Of a stretch of DNA of 64,000 nt, positions 55,101 through 63,374 are shown in pieces; the stretch's first letter is position 1; every line of letters starts with the position of its first letter. Position numbers and translations under genes: made by a program. The stretch is from Pseudomonadota bacterium (lineage in GTDB: Bacteria; Pseudomonadota; Alphaproteobacteria; Azospirillales; Azospirillaceae), in the NCBI GenBank assembly GCA_023423695.1, contig JAFAFA010000011.1, forward strand, positions 186,001 through 250,000, read 5' to 3'. The notes beneath the pieces are model-generated. The model ran no database searches and had not been told where the DNA came from. It was given only the letters and a program-made list of their open reading frames with translations.

Positions 55101-56904
55101 GCCGCACTTCCTCGCCCCCGGCGATTCGGCGCAGGTTATCCTCTCGCTCGACAATCTGAACGGCCCGTCCGGCGATTACCGCATGACCCTGACCGCCGAG
55201 GGTGCCGTCTCCATCGTCCAGGGCGACGGGGGGCTTGATCTTGAGGTGCCGAAGCTGGCGCGGGGCAAGCGGGCGACCGCCGGCCGGGTGCTGACCGCAA
55301 CCGCCGTGGGCGCCGGCCACGTCACCCTGGACGTCACCGGTCCGGAGGGCGTCCGCGTCACCCGGCGCTGGGACGTCACCGTGCGCCCGGCCTCGCCGCC
55401 GGTGTCGCGCCGCACCGTCACTGCGCTCCCCACCGACAAGAGCCTGACCCTCCCAGCCGACATCGCCGCCGGATTGCGGCCGGAAACCCTGTCCGTCGGT
55501 GCCGTGGTGGCTCCGCTGCCGGATCTCGACGTGCCGGGCCTGCTCTTCGCGCTCGACCGGGCGGCACCGGGTGGGGCGGAGCAGACCGCTAGCCGCATCC
55601 TGCCGCTGCTGTCGATGCCCGATGTCGCCGCCGGCCTGGGCATCGCGCCCGAGGACCGGATCAAGGCGCGTGTCCAGCGCGGCATCGACCGGCTCCTGAC
55701 CTTCCAGCGTGCGGACGGCGCCTTCGCCGCATGGTCGCCGAAGGGCGATCTCGACCCGTGGCTGACCGCCTATGCGGTCGACATTCTGGGCCGTGCCAAG
55801 GCGGCGGGCTACCGCATCCCCGACCAGCCCTATCGCAAGGGGCTGGATTGGATGAAGCAGGCGGTCGACAACGCCTGGGTCGAGACCGCCGACCTGCCGG
55901 GCCGCGCCTATGCCCTGTATGTGCTGGCGCGGGCGAAGCTGATCGATGCCGGCGCGCTGCGCTATTTCCGCGAGAACTACTGGGACCGACTGCCGACCGA
56001 CTTCGGCCGGGCGCAGATCGCCGCCGCCGCCGCCGCGTTGGGCGACCAGCCGGCCGCCGCCGACGCCTTCTCCAAGCTGACCGGCGCCCGCATGGTGACG
56101 GCCGGCCTGCGCGACCAGGGGTCCTCCCTGCGGGACGAGGCCGGCGTGGTGGCGCTGATGGCGGAAAGCGGGGCGGTCGACCGCGATCGCATCTTCCAGG
56201 CGGCGGAGCGCGTGGCGAAGACCTTCGCCGCGGTCCGCACCACCAACCCGCAGGAACAGGCTTGGCTGCTGCTGGCCTCCAAGGCCCTGATCGACCGTGC
56301 CGCTCCGATGAAGCTCGCCATCGGCGACCAGACGGTGGAGAACGCCAAGCCCCAGATCCTGCGCATCGACCCGGCCGCGCCGCCGGCGATCCGCAACCTG
56401 GGCGGCGAGGTCCGGCAGACTGTGTCGGTGTCCGGCGTGCCCGACCAGCCGGCCGGCGCGGAAGAGCAGGGCATGACCATACGCCGCCGCCTGTTCGATA
56501 TGGCCGGCCGCCCGGTCGATCCGGCCGGCATCCGACACAACGACCTGCTGGTGGTGATCCTGGAGGGTGAGGTCGGCGACCCGCTCGACCACTCGGTGCT
56601 GGTCAGCGACCCGCTGCCGGCCGGATTCGAGATCGAGAATGTCCGGCTCGCCAACAGCGGCCAGCTCGGCAAGCTGTCCTGGCTGGGCGAACTGTCGTCC
56701 GCGCGCAATGTGGAGTTCCGCGACGACCGCTTCCTGGCCGCCGTCGATTTGCCGAAGGCGGCCCCCCGCTTCCGGTTGGTCTATCTGGTCCGTGCGGTCA
56801 CCCCCGGCGACTTCGCGGCCCCCGGCGCCCATGTGCAGGACCTGCAGCGGCCCCACCTGTCCGCACGCACAGCGGTGTCCCGCCTGCGCGTGCTGCCGGA
56901 GTGA
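52126..56904 (+). CDS. Bacterial alpha-2-macroglobulin-like lipoprotein lacking the thioester cysteine
   Basis: A 1592-residue envelope protein. The signal ends in the lipobox LVAC (Cys15), so it is a lipoprotein. The bacterial macroglobulin order is visible: N-terminal MG domains, the MG1/BRD pattern (TERGIYRPGETVQLTALLRD at about 375), the A2M region (SVMMPAYRAGESAWVFVKPPYDSQ; then DESVMQLT, DFQGRLRLMAVAW) and the alpha-helical thioester domain from about residue 1120. Thioester-bearing homologues carry GCxEQ; here residues 1149-1153 read GGAEQ, so Cys is replaced by Gly1150 and covalent protease trapping is impossible. No pbpC gene is next to it. ATG 52126 has a weak ribosome site. Confidence 0.9.
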   Translation: MLRALARVCAVLVACSGTYTVSRTFAADPPAEPVPFGVSGVEVVAERDTPQACFTFTDRLERSRAVNYRDYVAVEPAVDGAAIARDRTLCVEGLRHGETYRVTLKDGLPGIDGKRLPAADTREVQVPNRKPSLAFRGAGYILPRVGSDGLPLRSINLDRAKLQVLRIADRALVEKIYFGRITQQMTDYDIGEILDKSGQEVWRGEMGIGNQPNRSVTTAFPIDAVLGKLEPGVYVAVAGADEIKPGGWERKATQWFVVSDLGLNTILGDDSLVVFARSVQSASPAAGVELRLVARNGSELGRVQTGEDGLGRFDLAALRAAGTEPVQALFAARGDGDFAVLDLTAGGAPSAESPDKPAPIARPMTGGFDAYLYTERGIYRPGETVQLTALLRDTDLNPPAGKALTIRVLRPDGFEVERRTLTDSGAGGFATRIDLPMNAFPGSWMVTAHAEPDGPAIGRAEFLLEDFVPPRLDLSLSSPTTELAADGEADVALDSHYLYGSPASGLPGELTVALRAAANPYPNLPGYQFGLAQEDVKPARADLPGFITDSNGSARLKVKLPRPPESTRPLEAVVRATLFDIGGRPVGRDFVLPVRHQPFAIGIKPRFEGDGVPEGATAGFEVIAVGPDGKPTDHADLSYELFEEEYDYAWYEANGRWDYKVTVKDRRVTGGTLSAQAGSPTAVEAPVAAGRYRLEVFDPKTGVATSVRFAAGWWMTPTAGERPDAVDVSVMMPAYRAGESAWVFVKPPYDSQVLVAVADRGVTYAVTRAIGTQGAFLEIPVGQGWTSGAHVLATAFATSDPQSKKPPRRAVGLAWLAMDKAPRTLDIRLSAPAEVEPRRAMTADITVDGIAEGKQAFVTLAAVDESVMQLTDQPSPDPARHYLGKRPLTVELRDSYGRLIDPASLEAARPPAAPAPRLRQVAGLVPPKSERVVSLYSGILTVGADGKVSVPFDLPDFQGRLRLMAVAWSEGRIGHAESQMLVRDPVVADAVLPHFLAPGDSAQVILSLDNLNGPSGDYRMTLTAEGAVSIVQGDGGLDLEVPKLARGKRATAGRVLTATAVGAGHVTLDVTGPEGVRVTRRWDVTVRPASPPVSRRTVTALPTDKSLTLPADIAAGLRPETLSVGAVVAPLPDLDVPGLLFALDRAAPGGAEQTASRILPLLSMPDVAAGLGIAPEDRIKARVQRGIDRLLTFQRADGAFAAWSPKGDLDPWLTAYAVDILGRAKAAGYRIPDQPYRKGLDWMKQAVDNAWVETADLPGRAYALYVLARAKLIDAGALRYFRENYWDRLPTDFGRAQIAAAAAALGDQPAAADAFSKLTGARMVTAGLRDQGSSLRDEAGVVALMAESGAVDRDRIFQAAERVAKTFAAVRTTNPQEQAWLLLASKALIDRAAPMKLAIGDQTVENAKPQILRIDPAAPPAIRNLGGEVRQTVSVSGVPDQPAGAEEQGMTIRRRLFDMAGRPVDPAGIRHNDLLVVILEGEVGDPLDHSVLVSDPLPAGFEIENVRLANSGQLGKLSWLGELSSARNVEFRDDRFLAAVDLPKAAPRFRLVYLVRAVTPGDFAAPGAHVQDLQRPHLSARTAVSRLRVLPE

Positions 56905-56907
56905 GGT

Positions 56908-56942
56908 AAAAAAGCTCGAGGGGCGCCGACCGGCGCCCCTCG
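56908..56942 (-). terminator. Intrinsic terminator of the small minus-strand gene (two-way hairpin)
   Basis: CGAGGGGCGCC (56917-56927) pairs perfectly with GGCGCCCCTCG (56932-56942) around GACC. On the minus strand it is followed by AGCTTTTTT, a proper T-run, 15 bases after the stop of the 62-residue gene at 56958. It can also stop plus-strand transcription from the macroglobulin gene. Confidence 0.8.
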
Positions 56943-56957
56943 ATTGCGACACCGTGC

Positions 56958-57146
56958 CTAAAGATAGCTCTGCTCGCTCCGATGGCTGTCGCGTCGCCGG
57001 ACGAGCAGGGTCAGCCCTGCGACCACCACCGCGAAGCACAGGGTCAGCAGCACGTAGAAGGCCAGCGCGAGGCCGACCGTCATGGTGCCGAGCAGCACCA
57101 TGGCCAATATCCAGACGCCCAGCGATACGATGGCGCGCGCCGACAT
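56958..57146 (-). CDS. Small two-helix membrane protein, 62 aa
   Basis: MSARAIVSLGVWILAMVLLG begins a protein of two hydrophobic helices (about residues 5-25 and 28-48) and a basic, polar tail (RRRDSHRSEQSYL). ATG 57146 has AGGAGA seven bases upstream and the gene ends just before a strong minus-strand terminator, so it is very probably real. No family recognised. It lies in the gap between the macroglobulin gene and the beta-oxidation operon, on the opposite strand to both. Confidence 0.7.
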   Translation of the reverse strand: MSARAIVSLGVWILAMVLLGTMTVGLALAFYVLLTLCFAVVVAGLTLLVRRRDSHRSEQSYL

Positions 57147-57439
57147 GGGTTGTCTCCTATCCCCTGTCCTGATCCGCCGAAAAACAGCCGGCCCACCCTG
57201 AACCCGCCGCGGCCTTCTGGCCGTCTGTGCGGCGCCGTGTCCGCTTCCCACATATGGAATCGGGGAGCCGGCGTGGCCCGTCCTGTACTGGGCAAAGCCT
57301 GCCACAGCCGCAATGCGGAACGGGGCGTGGCATCCTGTCACTGTGCGGGGGCGCCGCACCCGTCAGTGACTGAACCGTTGCCTGCCCACGCGTAGGGCAG
57401 GGCGGCTCGCCAAACTGGTTGGCTTGGTCAACAAGTCTG

Positions 57440-57476
57440 TTGACAGCATGCGGCATCGACCTTACCTTTACGTAAA
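57440..57476 (+). promoter_or_regulatory. Promoter and MerR-type operator of the beta-oxidation operon
   Basis: TTGACA at 57440-57445 is a perfect -35. About 16-18 bp downstream begins a dyad centred at 57471/57472: TTTACGTAAA (57467-57476) is perfect, and the outer TTAC/GTCA positions are partly symmetric (8 of 10 half positions in total). The dyad covers the -10 region just before the merR gene. TTTACGTAAA-type dyads are reported for LiuR-like MerR regulators of acyl-CoA catabolism; the link here is inference. Confidence 0.6.
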
Positions 57477-57499
57477 CGTCAAGGAAGGGAGCGAGCGGA

Positions 57500-57991
57500 G
57501 TGGATCGGCTTTCGGTCGGCTACGGCATGGCGGAGACGGGGGAGGGCGCGGAAAACAGCCGCATGTCCGGCCCGAGACTCGCCATCGGCGAACTGGCCGG
57601 GGAGTTCGGTCTGACCCACCGCACCATCCGCCATTACGAGGACGAGGGGCTGCTGGCGCCGGAGCGGATCGGCCGCGCCCCTGGAGGCGCCCGCGTCTAC
57701 GGCCACCGCGACCGTGCCCGTCTGGCGCTGATCTGCCGGGGCAAGCGGCTGGGCTTCAGCCTGGCCGAGATCAAGGATTTCCTGAACCTCTACGACACCG
57801 ACGACGCCCAGATCGAACAGATGCGCTACATGCGCAACATCGCACGCCGCCGGATTTCCGCACTTGAACAGCAGCTCGCCGACGTCCAGCAGACGCTGGC
57901 GGAGCTGTGCACCATCGACACCCAGATCTCCGAGCATCTCAGCCGCAACGGCATCACGGAGACGCAGGACATGGAGGAGAAGCACTCATGA
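57500..57991 (+). CDS. MerR-family regulator of the beta-oxidation operon (LiuR-like)
   Basis: A 163-residue MerR protein. The winged HTH (about residues 27-95) reads LAIGELAGEFGLTHRTIRHYEDEGLLAPERIGRA in overlapping motifs, then VYGHRDRARLALI and LGFSLAEIKDFL; a dimerising helix (RNIARRRISALEQQLADVQQTL) follows. No effector Cys set is present, so it is not a metal sensor. Start GTG 57500 is preceded by GGAAGGGAG; ATG 57527 and ATG 57563 are in frame but lack ribosome sites. Its stop overlaps the thiolase ATG (ATGA), tying it to the operon, and a matching dyad lies in its promoter, suggesting autoregulation. Confidence 0.88.
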   Translation: MDRLSVGYGMAETGEGAENSRMSGPRLAIGELAGEFGLTHRTIRHYEDEGLLAPERIGRAPGGARVYGHRDRARLALICRGKRLGFSLAEIKDFLNLYDTDDAQIEQMRYMRNIARRRISALEQQLADVQQTLAELCTIDTQISEHLSRNGITETQDMEEKHS

Positions 57992-59124
57992 AGTCGGTCG
58001 TCATCGCCGGTTACGCCCGTTCGCCCTTCGCCTTCGCCCACAAGGGCGAGCTGACCAAGGTCCGCCCCGACGATCTGCTGGCCCGCGTCATCGCGGCGCT
58101 GGTCGAGCGCACCGGCCTGAAGACCGACGACATCGAGGATGTGATCGTCGGCTGCTCCTTCCCCGAGGGCGAGCAGGGCCTGAACGTCGCCCGCAGCATC
58201 GCCTTCCTGGCCAAGCTGCCGCAGACCGCGGCGGCCACCACGGTGAACCGCTATTGCGGCTCCTCCATGCAGTCGATCCATCAGGCGGCCGGTGCCATCC
58301 AGATGGGCGCCGGCGAGGTGTTCGTCTGCGGCGGCGTCGAATCGATGACCCGTGTGCCGATCATGGGCTTCAACCCGATGCCGAACCCGGCGCTGAAGGC
58401 CTCCTATCCGGAAGCCTATTGCTCGATGGGCATCACCGCGGAGAATGTCGCCCGCAAATACGCCATCTCCCGCGCCGAGCAGGAGGCGCTGGCCGTCGCG
58501 TCCCACGCGAAGGCCGCCGAGGCGCAGGCCTCCGGCCGCATGGCCGACGAGATCGTCGGCATCCAGACCCCCGCCGGTCTGGTCGACAAGGACGGCTGCA
58601 TCCGTCCCGGCACCAACGCCGACAGCCTGTCGGGCCTGAAGCCGGCCTTCACCGCCGACGGCACCGTGACCGCCGGCACCTCCTCGCCGCTGACCGACGG
58701 CGCCGCTGCCGTGCTGGTGACGACGGAGGAGTATGCCAAGGCCAACGGCCTGCCGATCCTGGCGAAGATCCGCTCGGTCGCCGTCGCCGGCTGCGCGCCG
58801 GAGCTGATGGGCCTCGGTCCGGTCCCGGCGACCCGCAAGGCGCTGGCCCGTGCCGGCCTGTCGATCAACGACATCGACATCATCGAGATCAACGAGGCCT
58901 TCTCGTCCCAGGCCATCGCCTGCATGCGTGACCTCGACATCGACCCGTCCCGCATCAACCCGGACGGCGGCGCGCTGGCGCTCGGCCATCCGCTGGGGGC
59001 TACCGGCGCCCGCATCACCGGCAAGGCCGCGGCCCTGCTGAAGCGCGAAGGCAAGCAGTTCGCGCTGGCGACCCAGTGCATCGGCGGCGGCCAGGGCATC
59101 GCCACCATCCTGGAAGCGGTCTGA
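57988..59124 (+). CDS. fadA: Acetyl-CoA acyltransferase (3-ketoacyl-CoA thiolase)
   Basis: A 378-residue thiolase that cleaves 3-ketoacyl-CoA to acetyl-CoA and a shortened acyl-CoA. The nucleophile is Cys90 in VNRYCGSSMQ; NEAFSSQ, GGALALGHPLGATGAR and the second active Cys in QCIGGGQG are all present. ATG 57988 has GGAGGAGA upstream and overlaps the merR stop by four bases. The next gene starts 26 nt after its stop. With the HAD/ECH and acyl-CoA dehydrogenase it forms a full beta-oxidation spiral. No acyl-CoA synthetase is in the operon. Confidence 0.94.
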   Translation: MKSVVIAGYARSPFAFAHKGELTKVRPDDLLARVIAALVERTGLKTDDIEDVIVGCSFPEGEQGLNVARSIAFLAKLPQTAAATTVNRYCGSSMQSIHQAAGAIQMGAGEVFVCGGVESMTRVPIMGFNPMPNPALKASYPEAYCSMGITAENVARKYAISRAEQEALAVASHAKAAEAQASGRMADEIVGIQTPAGLVDKDGCIRPGTNADSLSGLKPAFTADGTVTAGTSSPLTDGAAAVLVTTEEYAKANGLPILAKIRSVAVAGCAPELMGLGPVPATRKALARAGLSINDIDIIEINEAFSSQAIACMRDLDIDPSRINPDGGALALGHPLGATGARITGKAAALLKREGKQFALATQCIGGGQGIATILEAV

Positions 59125-59150
59125 CGAACGGGATCGGGGAGGAAACGACC

Positions 59151-61490
59151 ATGAAGATCGAACGCGCCGCCGTGATCGGTGCGGGCGTGATGGGTGCGGG
59201 CATCGCCGCCCATTTCGCCAACGCCGGCATCCCCTGCGTCCTGCTCGACATTCCGGCGAAGGAGGGTGCAGACCGCAGCGCCATCGCCAAGGGTGCCGTG
59301 GCGAAGATGCTGAAGACCGATCCGGCCCCCTTCATGCACCCCAAGAATGCCAAGCTGATCACGCCCGGCAATCTTGAGGACGACCTGAGCCTGCTGGCCG
59401 ACGTCGACTGGATCGTCGAGGCCATCGTCGAGAACCCGGCGATCAAGGCCGACCTCTACAAGCGCATCGACCCGGTGCGCAAGGCAGGGTCGGTGGTGTC
59501 GTCCAACACCTCCACCATCCCGCTGGCGGTGCTGACGGAAGGCCAGAGCGAGCAGTTCGCCAAGGACTTCCTCATCACCCACTTCTTCAACCCGCCGCGC
59601 TACATGCGGCTGCTGGAGATCGTCGGCGGCGCCGACACCCGCGCCGACGCGCTGGCCGCCATCGCCGACGTCTGCGACCGCCGTCTCGGCAAGGGTGTGG
59701 TCCATTGCAAGGACACGCCGGGCTTCATCGCCAACCGCATCGGCGTCTTCTGGATCCAGTCGGCGGTGAATGCCGCGGTCGATCTGGGGCTGACGGTGGA
59801 GGAGGCCGACGCCGTCGGTGGCCGTCCGATGGGCATCCCCAAGACCGGCGTCTTCGGCCTGATGGATCTGGTCGGGCTGGACCTGATGCCGCACATCGCC
59901 AAGAGCATGTCGGCCACCCTACCGGCCAACGACGCCTATCGCGGCCAGATGCGCGAACACCCGGTCATCGCGAAGATGATCGCGGAGGGCTACACCGGCC
60001 GCAAGGGCAAGGGCGGCTTCTATCGCATCAACAAGGCCGGCGGCGGCAAGGTGAAGGAGTCGGTCGATCTGCAGACCGGCGAGTACGCCCCGTCGGAGAA
60101 GGCCCGGCTGGACAGCGTGTCCGCCGCCGGCCGCGATCTGCGCAAGCTGTGCGAGCATCCGGACAAGGGCGGCCGCTTCGCCCGCCGCGTCCTGGCGCAG
60201 ACGCTGGCCTATGCCGCCAGCCTGGTGCCGGAGATCGCCGACAGCATCGTCGCCGTCGATGAGGGCATGCGGCTCGGCTACAACTGGAAGCAGGGTCCGT
60301 TCGAGCTGATCGACCGGCTGGGCACCGAGTGGTTCGCCGAGCTGTGCCGCTCGGAAGGCATCCCGGTTCCGGCGCTGGTCGAGACCGCCGCCGGCCGTCC
60401 CTTCTACCGGGTGGAGAACGGCAAGCTGCAGCACCTGACCACTGCCGGCGTCTATGACACGGTTGTGCGTCCGGACGGCGTCCTGCTGCTGTCGGACATC
60501 AAGCGCGCCGCCGGCAAGCCGGTGTGGAAGAACGCCTCCGCCAGCCTGTGGGACATCGGCGACGGCGTGCTGTGCGTCGAGTTCACCAGCAAGATGAACG
60601 CCGTCGACGCCGACTTCATGGCCGCCTACGAGAAGGCCATGCGCCTGATCGGCGACGGGAAAGGTGACTGGAAGGCTCTGGTCATCCACAACGAGGCCGA
60701 CAATTTCTCGGTCGGCGCCAATCTGGGCCTCGCCCTGTTCGCGCTGAACATCGGCCTGTGGCCGCAGATCGAGGAGATGGTGGAGGGCGGCCAGCGCACC
60801 TACCGCGCGCTCAAATACGCACCCTTCCCGGTGGTGGCGGCGCCCAGTGGGATGGCGCTCGGCGGCGGCTGCGAGATCCTGCTGCATTCCGACCATGTCC
60901 AGGCCCATGCCGAGACCTATGTCGGTCTCGTCGAGGTCGGCGTCGGGCTGATCCCGGCCTGGGGCGGCTGCACCGAGATGCTGGCCCGCCATCAGGCCAA
61001 CCCGAAGGCGCCGCGCGGGCCGATGCCCGGCATCGCCAAGGCCTTTGAGATCATCAGCACCGCCACCGTCGCGAAGTCGGCGGCAGAGGCCAAGGAACTG
61101 CTGTATTTCCGCGCCACCGACGGCATCACCATGAACCGTGACCGCCTGCTGGCCGACGCCAAGGCCAAGGCGCTGGAACTGGCGGCGAACTACACCGCGC
61201 CGGAAAAGACCACGGCCTATGTCCTGCCCGGCCCCAGCGCCAAGGCGGCGATGGAGCTGGCGGTGGAAGGCTTCGCCCTGCAGGGCAAGGTCACGCCGCA
61301 CGACAAGGTGGTCTGCGCCGCGCTGGCCGAGGTGCTGAGCGGCGGCGAGGAGGCCGACATCTCCAAGCCGGTCGGCGAGGACCACATCCTGCGGTTGGAG
61401 CGCGAGGCGTTCATGGGGCTGGTGCGCACCGGCGGCACCATCGACCGGATCGAGCACATGCTGCTCACCGGCAAGCCGCTGCGGAACTGA
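59151..61490 (+). CDS. 3-hydroxyacyl-CoA dehydrogenase / enoyl-CoA hydratase fusion (FadN/FadB-type)
   Basis: A 779-residue bifunctional enzyme. The dehydrogenase comes first: Rossmann GAGVMGAGIAAHFANAG, then SSNTSTIPL, catalytic His in ITHFFNPPRYM, KGVVHCKDTPGFIANR, and the C-terminal 3HCDH domain. The hydratase/crotonase domain follows (about 480-650: MNAVDADFM, ALVIHNEADNFSVGANL, APSGMALGGGCEILLHSD, VGVGLIPAWGG). This order is the reverse of E. coli FadB and like Bacillus FadN. ATG 59151 follows GGGGAGGAAAC. It hydrates enoyl-CoA and oxidises 3-hydroxyacyl-CoA with NAD. Confidence 0.94.
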   Translation: MKIERAAVIGAGVMGAGIAAHFANAGIPCVLLDIPAKEGADRSAIAKGAVAKMLKTDPAPFMHPKNAKLITPGNLEDDLSLLADVDWIVEAIVENPAIKADLYKRIDPVRKAGSVVSSNTSTIPLAVLTEGQSEQFAKDFLITHFFNPPRYMRLLEIVGGADTRADALAAIADVCDRRLGKGVVHCKDTPGFIANRIGVFWIQSAVNAAVDLGLTVEEADAVGGRPMGIPKTGVFGLMDLVGLDLMPHIAKSMSATLPANDAYRGQMREHPVIAKMIAEGYTGRKGKGGFYRINKAGGGKVKESVDLQTGEYAPSEKARLDSVSAAGRDLRKLCEHPDKGGRFARRVLAQTLAYAASLVPEIADSIVAVDEGMRLGYNWKQGPFELIDRLGTEWFAELCRSEGIPVPALVETAAGRPFYRVENGKLQHLTTAGVYDTVVRPDGVLLLSDIKRAAGKPVWKNASASLWDIGDGVLCVEFTSKMNAVDADFMAAYEKAMRLIGDGKGDWKALVIHNEADNFSVGANLGLALFALNIGLWPQIEEMVEGGQRTYRALKYAPFPVVAAPSGMALGGGCEILLHSDHVQAHAETYVGLVEVGVGLIPAWGGCTEMLARHQANPKAPRGPMPGIAKAFEIISTATVAKSAAEAKELLYFRATDGITMNRDRLLADAKAKALELAANYTAPEKTTAYVLPGPSAKAAMELAVEGFALQGKVTPHDKVVCAALAEVLSGGEEADISKPVGEDHILRLEREAFMGLVRTGGTIDRIEHMLLTGKPLRN

Positions 61491-61506
61491 GGGGGAGGAA
61501 CGAGAG

Positions 61507-63297
61507 ATGCCGATCTACAAGGCTCCGCTTGAGGATGTGCGCTTCGTCCTGGACGAGATCGTCGGCCTGGACAAGCTGTCGGCCCTGCCGGGTTACGAGG
61601 ACGCCACGCCGGAACTCGTCGGCCAGGTGCTGGAGGAAGGCGCCAAGCTGTGTGAGGAGGTGCTGTTCCCGCTGAACCAGTCCGGCGACGGCGAAGGCTG
61701 CCATTTCGAGAATGGCGAGGTCCGCACGCCGAAGGGCTTCAAGGAAGCCTACGACACCTACATCGCCGCCGGCTGGCAGGGTCTGGCCTGCGATCCGGCC
61801 TATGGCGGGCAGGGGCTGCCGAAGCTGGTCAACATCATGCTGGAGGAGTTCATCTGCTCCGCCAACCTCAGCTTCGGCATGTATCCCGGCCTGTCGCTCG
61901 GCGCCTACAACGCGCTGGCGATGTACGGCTCGGACGAGCTGAAGCAGCGCTTCCTGCCCAAGCTGGTCGACGGCACTTGGTCCGGCACCATGTGCCTGAC
62001 CGAGCCGCATTGCGGCACCGACCTCGGCATCATCCGCACCAAGGCGGTGCCGGCGGAGGACGGATCGTTCAAGATCACCGGCACCAAGATCTTCATCTCG
62101 GCCGGCGAGCATGACCTGACCGAGAACATCCTGCATCTGGTGCTGGCCCGCCTGCCGGACGCCCCGGCCGGCACCCGGGGCATCAGCCTGTTCCTGGTGC
62201 CGAAGTTCATGCCCAATGCCGACGGCACGCCGGGGGCGCGCAACGGCGTCGCCTGCGGCTCCATCGAGCACAAGATGGGCATCAAGGCGTCGTCGACCTG
62301 CGTCATGAACTTCGAGGACGCCACCGGCTGGCTGGTGGGCGAGCCGCACAAGGGCATGCGCGCCATGTTCGTGATGATGAACGCGGCCCGCCTGGCCGTG
62401 GGCATCCAGGGGCTGGGTCTGGCCGAGGTCTCCTACCAGAACGCCGTCAACTACGCCCGCGAACGGCTCCAGGGCCGCTCGCTGTCGGGGGTGAAGGCGC
62501 CGGACAAGCCGGCCGACCCAATCATCGTCCATCCGGACGTGCGCAAGAACCTGCTGACCGCCCGCGCCTTCACCGAGGGTGCGCGTGCCCTGGGCGCGCT
62601 GACCGCCTACAAGCTCGACGTGGCGGAAAAGCACCCCGACGCCCGCACCCGCCGCGATGCCGACGAGTTCGTCCAGCTGATGACGCCGATCGTCAAGGCG
62701 CTGTTCACCGACATCGGCTTCGACGCGGCCAACATCGCCGTGCAGGTCCATGGCGGCCATGGCTTCATCTGGGAGACCGGAGTCGAGCAGTATGTCCGCG
62801 ACGCCCGCATCTGCCAGATCTATGAGGGCACCAACGGCATCCAGGCGCTCGACCTCGTCGGCCGCAAGCTGCCGCAGGACATCGGTCGCCTGCTCCGTCA
62901 CTTCTTCCACCCCGTCGGCCGCGACATCGAGGCGGCGATGGAGAAGGACGAGCTGGGCGAGTTCGTGATGCCGCTGGCCAAGGCCTTCGCCAAGCTGCAG
63001 CAGGCCACCGCCCTGATCGCCCAGAAGGGCCTGAAGGATCCGGAGGAGGCCGGCGCCGCCGCCAGCGACTATCTGCGCCTGTTCGGTCTGGTGGCGCTGG
63101 GCTGGAGCTGGCTGACCATGGTGGAGAAGGCGCAGGCCAAGCTCGAAGCCGGGGAGGGCAATGCCGCCTTCTATGAAGCCAAGATCAAGACCGCCCGCTT
63201 CTACATGACCAAACTGCTGCCGCAGACGAACAGCCTGTTCATCACCATTGCCGCCGGCGCCAAGCCGTTGATGGAATTGGAAGAGGCTGCTTTCTGA
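61507..63297 (+). CDS. Acyl-CoA dehydrogenase with C-terminal extension (DmdC/FadE-like)
   Basis: A 596-residue flavoenzyme making 2-enoyl-CoA. Domains: N-terminal (LEDVRFVLDEIVGLDKL, the extra opening typical of this subgroup), middle FAD-binding (CLTEPHCGTDLGIIRTKA, ITGTKIFISAGEHD), C-terminal helical with the catalytic Glu in ICQIYEGTNGIQALDLVGRK, and a further C-terminal domain (SLFITIAAGAKPLMELEE). Length matches the 590-600 residue group that includes DmdC of DMSP catabolism and medium/long-chain dehydrogenases. ATG 61507 has GGGGGAGGAACGAGAG upstream, 16 nt after the previous stop. Last gene of the operon, followed by a strong terminator. Confidence 0.93.
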   Translation: MPIYKAPLEDVRFVLDEIVGLDKLSALPGYEDATPELVGQVLEEGAKLCEEVLFPLNQSGDGEGCHFENGEVRTPKGFKEAYDTYIAAGWQGLACDPAYGGQGLPKLVNIMLEEFICSANLSFGMYPGLSLGAYNALAMYGSDELKQRFLPKLVDGTWSGTMCLTEPHCGTDLGIIRTKAVPAEDGSFKITGTKIFISAGEHDLTENILHLVLARLPDAPAGTRGISLFLVPKFMPNADGTPGARNGVACGSIEHKMGIKASSTCVMNFEDATGWLVGEPHKGMRAMFVMMNAARLAVGIQGLGLAEVSYQNAVNYARERLQGRSLSGVKAPDKPADPIIVHPDVRKNLLTARAFTEGARALGALTAYKLDVAEKHPDARTRRDADEFVQLMTPIVKALFTDIGFDAANIAVQVHGGHGFIWETGVEQYVRDARICQIYEGTNGIQALDLVGRKLPQDIGRLLRHFFHPVGRDIEAAMEKDELGEFVMPLAKAFAKLQQATALIAQKGLKDPEEAGAAASDYLRLFGLVALGWSWLTMVEKAQAKLEAGEGNAAFYEAKIKTARFYMTKLLPQTNSLFITIAAGAKPLMELEEAAF

Positions 63298-63331
63298 TAC
63301 GCATAGAGCAGCCCGCAGGGGCGCGGCTTCA

Positions 63332-63374
63332 GGCCGGACCGGTGCCCGCAAGGGTCCGATCCGGCCATTTTTTT
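63332..63374 (+). terminator. Intrinsic terminator of the beta-oxidation operon
   Basis: GGCCGGA (63332-63338) pairs with TCCGGCC (63360-63366), followed by ATTTTTTTG: a textbook intrinsic terminator 35 bp after the acyl-CoA dehydrogenase stop. Confidence 0.85.

Noticed and set aside
51841..57039. A 1732-codon open frame on the minus strand
   Set aside because: It runs exactly opposite the macroglobulin gene, is rich in Arg/Gly/His in the way of antisense frames in GC-rich DNA, has no recognisable domain, and lacks a ribosome site.
57500..57991. Possibility that the MerR protein is a metal sensor (CueR/ZntR type)
   Set aside because: No metal-binding Cys pair in the dimer-helix or C-terminus, and the gene is fused by overlap to beta-oxidation genes.
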